This document shows positions 47,201 through 53,905 of a stretch of DNA of 64,000 bases, piece after piece. The notes beneath the pieces were generated by a model that was not told the DNA's origin, searched no databases, and saw only the letters and a list, made by a program, of their open reading frames with translations. Numbering within the stretch: position 1 is the stretch's first letter; each line of letters opens with the position of its first letter. The DNA comes from Endozoicomonas elysicola (GTDB lineage Bacteria > Pseudomonadota > Gammaproteobacteria > Pseudomonadales > Endozoicomonadaceae), in the NCBI RefSeq assembly GCF_000710775.1, contig NZ_JOJP01000001.1:5342027-5406026 (forward strand), written 5' to 3'. The translations under genes and the position numbers were made by a program.

Positions 47201-47416
47201 GTGAATGGCTTTATTGAAGGAGAGTTGAACCAATGAGTTTTCCTGAGGCTCCACATACCCCGGAACAGCATTCTCTTCAAAAGATATCACATCAGGTACA
47301 AGAACATTCGCGGAAACCGATCCAGCTAATAAACACTGTGAGATAAAGAGAAGGCTTCTCCCTAACCCCGTTACGCGACATCCTGATGCCTTAGAGGACT
47401 GTTTCGAGGTAAGCAA
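44252..47416 (-). CDS. PL8 chondroitin sulfate ABC-type lyase with GlyGly-CTERM tail
   Basis: This chondroitinase-ABC-I-like lyase has 1054 residues. It starts at TTG 47416, which has AGGAG at 6 nt. The signal peptide ends near VSA. N-terminal jelly-roll (LDFTGWRTFGVS), toroid (TTHHWGYSGRWWY, RPDGTAWRHKGNYPGYSF) and C-terminal sandwiches are complete. Catalytic positions are His483, Tyr490, Arg542 and Glu639 (WSSEIYAADNRYGR). The C-terminus has a PPPPPS linker and a Gly-rich motif (EGGGEGGGAIEW). A hydrophobic helix and a basic end (MRKKPDIR) complete a GlyGly-CTERM sorting signal at about residues 1020-1054. Its rhombosortase is the next gene. It is likely T2SS-exported and surface-attached. 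Confidence 0.93.
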   Translation of the reverse strand: MLTSKQSSKASGCRVTGLGRSLLFISQCLLAGSVSANVLVPDVISFEENAVPGYVEPQENSLVQLSFNKAIHGDQSLQWDWNAPSAALKINNSSAIDLITDKQARDALGRPATHVLSFWVYNEQAQDKSKKLQVLLNDDTNHKTEVSLDFTGWRTFGVSIINDLGFNNGPIDSLSFKAPSVSNGSLLIDRVMFSIDDDRYQWSDYHIQIDRHPFTEIDFNIAEPPPQATPSELAGVKDIYQRTLEYLVDSNVPTFRELQSKYAELHLDDNLTRPLRHIITDKQQVIYQPDSLVGNDKLQFDEYVILGDKDDREGADSKVAGYAKLMLNIGTAYHQDAFQAHQVELAEMYIKLTEHLLGQGFFQGSALVTTHHWGYSGRWWYLSALLMADQLEQGIRNKVYDALVWYSREFKESFDMVAGPESSNMDYFNTLSIQHLTLLLLEPDEHRRVALIRKFSDFIGESLAQTPPGFFDGFRPDGTAWRHKGNYPGYSFSAMDNVAKVVYFLNDSPFSVSDAGKANLKKAMMAGWLYTNPIVGLGNSGRHPFTGLGIKAYDDGMKYLALSGNPESGDSIDEELASIYLQVTGKSAQDGQSIFGRSINPATLPEGHWSFNGGAFGIHRYGDTMVTLKAYNSNVWSSEIYAADNRYGRYQSHGGVQIMPYGNPESFGYKEDGWNWNRNPGTTTIHLEWDTLESPNSGTLMVFSDEAFSGSASLDNEFGLFAFKHKAPDRPNFDPTFVARKSVLAIGNRLIMLGSDISNTGSGSNRTETTLFQHAITDDSMDTWINGGKISTSTDSTQLGEHDWLIDGMGNGYLIGSNSIVEVRRQQQSSRHNKTKEATSGHFASAWIDHGVRPDKAGYEYQVILDTTPQEMEALSLNQQQGNPGYEVLRKDHQFHIIQDQSSGVTGYVAFERGETNHSLITHIDKPALAMVRTLSTGRLSLTAVSPGLTLNHEDDRQSHQPVDVTVTVDGLWELVEDSQQGIQLNKLSDSTEVTFTSDFGRSKSIELKPEGEESVTPPPPPSEGGGEGGGAIEWMTLLALLFAFAMRKKPDIR

Positions 47417-47505
47417 TGGGAACTCCTGAAGGTATTCGGTTGGCTGTTGCTCATCATTGGAGCCAGTCTTTCATCTCAATAGTACGTTTTGTTTATTTTT
47501 GTTTA

Positions 47506-47519
47506 TTGATTGCCGTCAA
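47506..47519. promoter_or_regulatory. FNR-type box upstream of the GlyGly-CTERM lyase
   Basis: TTGAT-TGCC-GTCAA matches exactly, 90 bp upstream of TTG 47416. Confidence 0.55.
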
Positions 47520-47592
47520 AGACAATGTTTTGAAAGAAAATATTTCAAAAAAAGCGAAAGAATCGGCGCGAACCGAGAACAAATACTTTCGT

Positions 47593-47633
47593 TTTGAAGA
47601 ACTTAAAGCTGGACCAGCTTTAAGTTCTTCAAA
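47593..47633 (-). terminator. Perfect 20-bp inverted repeat after the maturase gene
   Basis: The arms 47593-47612 and 47614-47633 are exact complements around a single central base, 46 bp past the maturase stop. Such a long stem would end or stabilise the transcript, but no T-run follows on either strand. It could also be a protein-binding palindrome. Confidence 0.6.
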
Positions 47634-47678
47634 TAGGAAAGGCACTCACTGGATGTGAATGCCTGTATAAAAGAACAA

Positions 47679-48911
47679 TTATTGAGCAGAAGGCGTAAAG
47701 CTTTTTACCGTTTGTGGTGCACGCTGATGGCGGAGTTCGTTAGCCATGTATTCCATATACGGCTTCATATGGCTGAAGATCTTTTTATAGGAACCACACA
47801 GATGGTTCTGCTGATGCTTCTCACCAACCTCAACAACCCGGTGCTTCGGGCAACCGCCATTACACAGGTTGAGAAACTCACAACTACGACATATGTCCGT
47901 CAATGTGGTTTCCTTACTGTCACCAAAGGCTTTTTGTTTATCTGACTTTGCCATATCAATCACATATTCGTCATTGATATTCCCAAGCTTAAGATCTTCA
48001 TAGACAAAATGGTCACAGGGATAAAGGTCGCCATTCTGTTCAAGTACCAGCGCATTACCGCAGGTTTTCTGGAAAATGCAGATGGAAGGCGGGTATCCCA
48101 GCGTCTGTGCGAGTACGGTTTCAAAAAGACGCACATAGATATCACCTACGTCGTTTTTAACCCACTCATCAAACACCTCAGTCATGAACTTTCCATACCC
48201 CTTCTCATCAGAAGAGCCGGGGACAGAGAAGCTGGTCATTTTATTATTTCCCCGCTTTACCGGGAAAATAAGCTGAGCGGCCTGCTCATCAATACGAGCA
48301 TCAGACTCCATTAATTCAACAATGGGAATGTACTGGTGAAAATCCGAGCCAATGGACTTGAGAAAGCGATAGACCTCAAGGCCATGATCACAGTTATGAT
48401 CATTGATGACCGTCAGGGTATTGAAATCAACCTTATACTTTTTCATCCGCTCAATGGCGGCCATGACCTTTTTAAAGGTTGGAGTTCGCCCTTTGGAAAC
48501 CCGGTAACGATCATGCAGATGCTCAGGCCCATCAATGGAGATTCCCACCAGGAAGCGATTCTCAGCAAGAAACCGCGCCCACTTGTCATCAATCAGCAGG
48601 CCATTGGTCTGAATACTGTTATTTACCGGTTTACCATTACTGTAACGCTTCTGGTACTTCACGATGGTTTTGAAAAAGTCCAGACCACAGATGGTTGGCT
48701 CCCCCCCCTGCCAGACAAAACTGATCTCAGGGAGGTTGGCCTGAGCCTTTACCTGCTGTTTGATGTATTGACGAAGCGTTGCATCATCCATACGCATGGG
48801 CATCTGCTTGCCATAGATCGTTTCTTTCTCCAGGTAAAAGCAATAGTCACAGGACATATTGCACTGGAAGCTGCTTGGCTTAGCCATGATATGGAAGACG
48901 GAGTCTGTCAA
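47679..48911 (-). CDS. Anaerobic sulfatase-maturating enzyme (radical SAM)
   Basis: The enzyme converts the active-site Cys of sulfatases to formylglycine without oxygen, acting in the cytoplasm before export. It has 410 residues from TTG 48911 with GAGG 5 nt upstream; a further TTG at 48935 is in frame. The N-terminal FHIMAKPSS motif leads to the radical-SAM cluster C-N-M-S-C-D-Y-C. QGGEPT and SIDGPEHLHDRYR follow. The C-terminal SPASM region carries CGNALVLEQNGDLYPCDHF and CRSCEFLNLCNGGCPKHR, which bind two auxiliary Fe-S clusters. All three sulfatases in the window are of the Cys type it serves. Confidence 0.95.
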   Translation of the reverse strand: MTDSVFHIMAKPSSFQCNMSCDYCFYLEKETIYGKQMPMRMDDATLRQYIKQQVKAQANLPEISFVWQGGEPTICGLDFFKTIVKYQKRYSNGKPVNNSIQTNGLLIDDKWARFLAENRFLVGISIDGPEHLHDRYRVSKGRTPTFKKVMAAIERMKKYKVDFNTLTVINDHNCDHGLEVYRFLKSIGSDFHQYIPIVELMESDARIDEQAAQLIFPVKRGNNKMTSFSVPGSSDEKGYGKFMTEVFDEWVKNDVGDIYVRLFETVLAQTLGYPPSICIFQKTCGNALVLEQNGDLYPCDHFVYEDLKLGNINDEYVIDMAKSDKQKAFGDSKETTLTDICRSCEFLNLCNGGCPKHRVVEVGEKHQQNHLCGSYKKIFSHMKPYMEYMANELRHQRAPQTVKSFTPSAQ

Positions 48912-49046
48912 AATAACCTCTGCTAACTGCTGCAATCCCTAAAATAAGCCCACATGACCAAGCTCATTATTTTGAGCGCTGATCATATTGGCTTTATCTC
49001 CTATTCGTATTGAGTAAGGTCAAAAACCAAACAGTTCTCTGACTTT

Positions 49047-50588
49047 CTAGAAGAAATGTGCCATCTTTGAGCTGTAACTGGTGACCCCTTTTCGGAGAAG
49101 GTTATTTTTGGGGCGTTCAGCTCGCCCTGTCAGCTGTTCAAGCAGTCTATTTTTCAACGACTGTGTTTCCAGCCTTCGGGTTTCCGGTGACTGCTCCTGA
49201 GTGTAATCACTGGTAAAGATCACCGTCACTTCCCCGGTCTGCTTTACGCCAATCACTTTTGCGTCTATTGCTGGAATCTCGAGCTGAAAATCACTGATCT
49301 CAACGGGCAAAGGCTCCGGTCTGGCATCCCATAAGCCAGTGCGATGGCCAGAGTAAAGAGCAACTACCAGTGCCCGCATGGACCAGAAGCTGCTGGCGGG
49401 ACCACTGTAGTTATCCACTAGACGACTGTCTTCTGAAAAAAGCCCCTGAGTTGGAGCACCGTAACGCATAGCTCCATTACCGATAAAATACCTCAGGCTG
49501 GTCGCCAGTGACCGCTGAGCTTCACCCGCCGTAATGGACGATTTTTCCGGATCGTTTTCCATATCCCCCTTCATATCAAGAAGGGCCAGCAGTGGTGCAG
49601 AGACGGCCAGACGGTAGCAGGCACTGCGTCCAAAGAAGGCAATACCTTCAGGCGTCAGAAAATGAAGATAGGTGGACACAAATTCTGACATTGAGGTGTG
49701 GATAAAACCACGATCAAACTCAGGGTCAATTTGATCTAACCAATAGAGTGAGTAATGAAAACCCCAGGCGTTGTAGTAATCGTAATTACCCCGGGCACCA
49801 TCACGAAACCAGCCTCCCCCCACATGAAACTCTTTAATTCGCTGATACTTCTGGTGATCGACATGATCAACCCCGGTTAACGACTTCAACACCAGCTGAA
49901 CGGTCAGTGGAAAAAGATGCCAGTTGTTATCCACAGTGGACAGGGGATTCACCTGAAGAAACCAGTCGGTAACCTGCCTGCGCTCATTGTCAGTCAATGT
50001 ATTCCAGACCCAGTCCTTACTTATCCACAATGCCAGTGCCAGATCAGCGCTTTCACAGATTTTCTGGTCATAGCTTTCGAGTTTTCCCCAATAACCCCGA
50101 TGGCTCGGATTGGTACCTGCCAGAAATGCTGATTTTACTATCTCTGGAATATTCAGCTTCTGACCGTTAAGGGTTATTAATTCCCCTTGCTTGGCGGATT
50201 TCTTCTCAAATTGTGTCTCAACTTGCGTCTCAACTTGAAAGTGCAGCCAGGCGGCCAGCACAGGAATCACACGACTGGTACCTTCCAGTGCATCGGTTCT
50301 GGCCGTCTGCTGGCTGGGCCGGCCTGGATAATAGGCGTGACTGTAACCCCAGGCTGCATAATGGTCAAAAGCTTCAGCAATATACCGGGTTAATATATCG
50401 CACTGTTTTACAATGGGTTGGTCATGGCTCTGAAACAGTGCCTGCAAGTCAGCATCGTTTCTGTCATAGGCCGACTTCCTGGTAAAGCGTCGAACGAGAC
50501 TCTCTCGAAAAATACGAAAACGCATGGAAAGATCGGGGTTTTCACAGGGAATAACCGGACGGGGGCTGGCACTGATTTCAATGGTCAT
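49047..50588 (-). CDS. DUF2264 family protein
   Basis: The protein has 513 residues, no signal peptide and is probably cytoplasmic. Recognised as DUF2264 by ESADLALALWISKDWVWNTL, DNNWHLFPLTVQLVLKSL and HVGGGWFRDGARGNYDYYNAWGFHY. The helical, aromatic-rich pattern suggests an alpha/alpha toroid, as in GH88, GH105 and several lyase families. No activity is established to my knowledge. It lies between a repeat autotransporter and the sulfatase maturase, within a glycosaminoglycan operon. A cytoplasmic hydrolase or lyase for unsaturated or modified oligosaccharides is a fair guess only. Confidence 0.75.
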   Translation of the reverse strand: MTIEISASPRPVIPCENPDLSMRFRIFRESLVRRFTRKSAYDRNDADLQALFQSHDQPIVKQCDILTRYIAEAFDHYAAWGYSHAYYPGRPSQQTARTDALEGTSRVIPVLAAWLHFQVETQVETQFEKKSAKQGELITLNGQKLNIPEIVKSAFLAGTNPSHRGYWGKLESYDQKICESADLALALWISKDWVWNTLTDNERRQVTDWFLQVNPLSTVDNNWHLFPLTVQLVLKSLTGVDHVDHQKYQRIKEFHVGGGWFRDGARGNYDYYNAWGFHYSLYWLDQIDPEFDRGFIHTSMSEFVSTYLHFLTPEGIAFFGRSACYRLAVSAPLLALLDMKGDMENDPEKSSITAGEAQRSLATSLRYFIGNGAMRYGAPTQGLFSEDSRLVDNYSGPASSFWSMRALVVALYSGHRTGLWDARPEPLPVEISDFQLEIPAIDAKVIGVKQTGEVTVIFTSDYTQEQSPETRRLETQSLKNRLLEQLTGRAERPKNNLLRKGVTSYSSKMAHFF

Positions 50589-50632
50589 GACAGAAAGTGA
50601 AAGATAAATGAAAGCGAGATAATAAATCAGAC

Positions 50633-50646
50633 AAGATGAATATCAA
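50633..50646. promoter_or_regulatory. Weak FNR-like site before the DUF2264 gene
   Basis: AAGAT-GAAT-ATCAA has two mismatches to the consensus and lies 45 bp upstream of ATG 50588. It would give DUF2264 and the maturase an internal promoter. Confidence 0.2.
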
Positions 50647-50676
50647 TAAATGAAAACCATTTAATGGATTCGCAGT

Positions 50677-50711
50677 CAGCCCTCGAAAAGTCGAACAGTT
50701 CTCGAGGGCTG
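50677..50711 (-). terminator. Hairpin after the repeat autotransporter
   Basis: The perfect 10-bp stem CAGCCCTCGA/TCGAGGGCTG with a 15-nt loop starts 9 bp past the stop at 50720. It has no clear T-run. Confidence 0.6.
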
Positions 50712-50719
50712 GATAATGC

Positions 50720-53700
50720 TTAAAAACGCCAGTTCATATTGGCAGTCAGCGCATAATCCCGATAATCACCACGCTGATAATATTGCAGGCCTCCTCCCAC
50801 ATTAATACCAGAAGTCATTTCAAGATCAGCTCCAAAGTGAGCATACAGGCTGTCATCACCCACGCTATCACCGGTCATAATAAAACCTTCATCACTGGTG
50901 TCACTGACCAGGCCAGCGTTTTCCTTAATGTATTCATCGTTACTGAGGTCTTTGTAACCCATGACAGTAAACGACGGAGTAAGTGTGCCAAGCTCGACAG
51001 GAATATTGTAAGAAGCAGAAAGACCAGCCCCTAATTCCATGACCGTGTACTTCTGTTGCTCATATCGAAGCGCTGCTGGAGATCCGGTTTCCTGGAACTC
51101 TTCTACCTGAATCCATTGCAGCCCATAAGACAGTTTCGGTTTGACATGAACACCAGCCATATCGAACTTCATACCAGCTGCTACCTGATAGCCCATTTGA
51201 TGGCTGCTGTATTCAGCATTTGCCTGCTGGTTACCTTCGTACCCGGTGCTGGCGCCCACATAACGCGTGCTTTCGTTATCGTTGAAGGCCAGACTGAAGT
51301 TGCCATCCAGGAAGAAGCGGTCATTAAACCAGCCGGCATAACCCATTGCCTGATATGAGGTCACATCTTTTGTATTCTGGCTTCCGCCGATTTCAATATC
51401 CGCATTGGCCATACCAAAGGAAAGCCCCAGAAATTTGTTATTGTCCATTACATGGTCAATACCAAAAGAAGCACCCAGCATACTCATCTCATAACCATTG
51501 GCTTCACTGGAATTATCCAGTTCCCCATCGCTGTAGAGCACCTGGGTCCAGCCATTCCAGCTGTCGTGGCTGTTACCCAGCCAGGCCTGGTTTCTCAGGT
51601 AATCACTGCGCAAGCCTGAACCACGACGCATCTGGTCAGTAATCGCCAGTGCCGAACGCACTTCTCCACCTTCTGCATCCGGGGTCAGTTCATTGGCCAA
51701 AGCGGCTGTTAAGGCTGCATCGCTGCCACTACTGGCCAGAAGTGCCACCAGCTCACCGGCGGGATTGCTGTTGCTGTTTAACACCGCAATCTCATCAGCA
51801 GCCTGCTCCGGTGTTATACCCTGACTTTCATTAAACTGGGTCAATGCTGATTTAACGATGTATTCAGAAGCCGCAATATCCTGAGCGTTACCACCACCTT
51901 CTTCCACCAGATCACCAAACTGATCGGCCCCCATTTCGGCATCCAGAGTAACGCCAACTTCTACGATGATCTCACTGCCAATCACTTCACCATTGAGGCC
52001 AATTTTTGCGATTTCCTCACTTTCACCGGTCAGCAATGGAGACAGGCTATCTTCCAGTTCATAGGCAATATTCTCACCGCCATCAATGGTGTCAGCCTCC
52101 AGAACGGTGATCTGCTGGCCAATAATGTCATTGATATCTGCACCTTTATAAGTCAGGCCAACAGAGCTGCCAGTTTCGAACTTGGCATCTCCGGTCACCT
52201 GCAGAAGGGTTTCATCCAGATTGGTCTCTTCACCAACGACAAAGTTGAGGGTTGAATCGGCTTTATTCGCAAAGGTGTCTGTATCCCAGACGACGGTTTG
52301 CTGCTGTCCATGAATGGACAGATAGCCACTGTTCTCAATCCAGCCCACACCGGATATGGAATGACCATCGAAAACAGAGTTGCCTTTGAAGTTAATTCGA
52401 TTACCGGCACTGCCATTGTTATGGGTGGTATTACCGATAATGTCACCAGTGATGGTTCCGTCAATAATATCGAGCTTGACGACAGAATCCGCGCCCGAGA
52501 AATCAATGGCTGCCTCTCCACCAGAAACCGTAGCGCCCTCAGCAATCTTGAGGTTAATAACTCCACCATCCACCGCCTGACCATCAATCACGATAGCCGT
52601 ACCGTTCTCACTGGAAACGACGCTCCCAGCCTTGGCAATGGTCAAGTTATCAATAGTCGCACCATCAGCGATAACAATGGCATCTCCATTCACACTATGA
52701 ACAGAACTGTCGTATATTTTGAACCCGTCTTTTTCAATGATCGTACCGGAGCCAATCAAGATGGCCGTTCCATTGGTACTCTGGACGCTGCTTCCGGTCT
52801 GGATAACCAGCCCATCTTTCTTCAACAGCCCACTTTGAATATGGATGGCATTGCCATTGGTACTTTGAACAACGCTGTTACCCTGTACTTTTATACTACC
52901 GGTAATGTCTGATGCATTTTCTATCGAAATTGCAGTTCCATTTTCACTGCTAACAGTGACCCCACTATCAAGCAGTAAGCTGCCATTGATCGTTGAGCCA
53001 TTTTTGACAGCAATAGCATCACCATCGATGCTGCTGACTTCACTGCCACCCTGAATTTTCAAATCACCAGTGATGGTAGAACCATCAACATTGATCGCAG
53101 TGCCAGAGATACTGCTGACTGAGGCTTTGTAAACCGTCAAGCCACCATCACTGATGGTACTGTCTTTAAGATGAATTGCATCACCATCACTGATCACCTG
53201 ACTGCCATTCTGAATTTTCACACCGCCTGAAATAGTCGTAGCATTTAAATCAATAGCGGTAGCACCTGAAGACTCAATCTGGCTGTCATCAATGGTAATA
53301 CTTCCGGCAACGTCGCTGTTCTTGATGCTGATAGCACTGCCATTAGTGCCCGATACCTGCGAGCCTTTGGTAATTTTTATACCACCATCAATATCAGCTC
53401 CATCAATTGCAATAGCGGATCCATTCGAGCTCGCGATCACACTTCCCTGAATATCCATCCCTTCCTTAATGGTTGCACCATTTTTGATATCGATCGCCGT
53501 ACCATTCTCAGTTGTTACAGTACTTCCATACATTTTGAACTTTCTGGTAATGGTTGCGCCTTCTCCAATGAGAATAGCGCTACCACTACCTTCAACAGTG
53601 ATCGTTTTTCCATCCGTGTCCAGCCATGCATACTCGGTATTCTCTTTTGCTTCCAGGGCATTCTGATCAGTAACACAAATATCACTGACTGGCTTAATGT

Positions 53701-53827
53701 TCCCACTATCCGGTGATACGGGGGTTGTAGAACACTCAGCTAAAGTAAAAGAGGAGTAACCCGCGAGTACGGAGGAAACGGCAATAGCAAGAATACGCTT
53801 ATTGAATAACTGCTTTGAAGACTTCAT
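50720..53827 (-). CDS. Autotransporter with 14 tandem beta-helix repeats
   Basis: This type Va autotransporter has 1035 residues. The signal peptide ends FTLAE near residue 31. Residues about 82-443 hold 14 copies of a 26-29-residue turn centred on G-[TSDN]-A-I-x-[IVL]. The Ala-Ile pairs fall at 83, 111, 138, 165, 191, 217, 244, 271, 299, 327, 355, 383, 411 and 440 or within one residue of these. A middle region and the autotransporter barrel (about 770-1035) follow, ending in NMNWRF. No enzyme motif is seen in the passenger. It lies between a PL8 lyase and DUF2264 in one operon, which suggests a matrix-binding adhesin or scaffold. Confidence 0.88.
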   Translation of the reverse strand: MKSSKQLFNKRILAIAVSSVLAGYSSFTLAECSTTPVSPDSGNIKPVSDICVTDQNALEAKENTEYAWLDTDGKTITVEGSGSAILIGEGATITRKFKMYGSTVTTENGTAIDIKNGATIKEGMDIQGSVIASSNGSAIAIDGADIDGGIKITKGSQVSGTNGSAISIKNSDVAGSITIDDSQIESSGATAIDLNATTISGGVKIQNGSQVISDGDAIHLKDSTISDGGLTVYKASVSSISGTAINVDGSTITGDLKIQGGSEVSSIDGDAIAVKNGSTINGSLLLDSGVTVSSENGTAISIENASDITGSIKVQGNSVVQSTNGNAIHIQSGLLKKDGLVIQTGSSVQSTNGTAILIGSGTIIEKDGFKIYDSSVHSVNGDAIVIADGATIDNLTIAKAGSVVSSENGTAIVIDGQAVDGGVINLKIAEGATVSGGEAAIDFSGADSVVKLDIIDGTITGDIIGNTTHNNGSAGNRINFKGNSVFDGHSISGVGWIENSGYLSIHGQQQTVVWDTDTFANKADSTLNFVVGEETNLDETLLQVTGDAKFETGSSVGLTYKGADINDIIGQQITVLEADTIDGGENIAYELEDSLSPLLTGESEEIAKIGLNGEVIGSEIIVEVGVTLDAEMGADQFGDLVEEGGGNAQDIAASEYIVKSALTQFNESQGITPEQAADEIAVLNSNSNPAGELVALLASSGSDAALTAALANELTPDAEGGEVRSALAITDQMRRGSGLRSDYLRNQAWLGNSHDSWNGWTQVLYSDGELDNSSEANGYEMSMLGASFGIDHVMDNNKFLGLSFGMANADIEIGGSQNTKDVTSYQAMGYAGWFNDRFFLDGNFSLAFNDNESTRYVGASTGYEGNQQANAEYSSHQMGYQVAAGMKFDMAGVHVKPKLSYGLQWIQVEEFQETGSPAALRYEQQKYTVMELGAGLSASYNIPVELGTLTPSFTVMGYKDLSNDEYIKENAGLVSDTSDEGFIMTGDSVGDDSLYAHFGADLEMTSGINVGGGLQYYQRGDYRDYALTANMNWRF
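52499..53584 (-). repeat. Tandem coding repeats of the autotransporter passenger
   Basis: Fourteen units of about 81 bp encode the beta-helix turns. They are diverged in DNA and conserved in the Gly-x-Ala-Ile core, which suggests an old duplication array. Such arrays can change copy number between strains. Confidence 0.75.
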
Positions 53828-53870
53828 AAACTTCGTTCTGATTCTGTGTGTTTTTTGAAACTCGTAAGGA

Positions 53871-53898
53871 GAGCACGGGGCCTTCTGACCCCATGCTC
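53871..53898 (-). other. Intercistronic hairpin between PL8 and autotransporter
   Basis: The stem GAGCACGGGG/CCCCATGCTC (one mismatched pair) with an 8-nt loop starts 8 bp past the lyase stop. There is no T-run. Confidence 0.5.
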
Positions 53899-53905
53899 AT
53901 TCAGG

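Noticed and set aside
52499-53584. Possible CRISPR-like or non-coding tandem repeat
   Set aside because: The units are in frame, diverged at DNA level and conserved at protein level, as expected of a beta-helix passenger.
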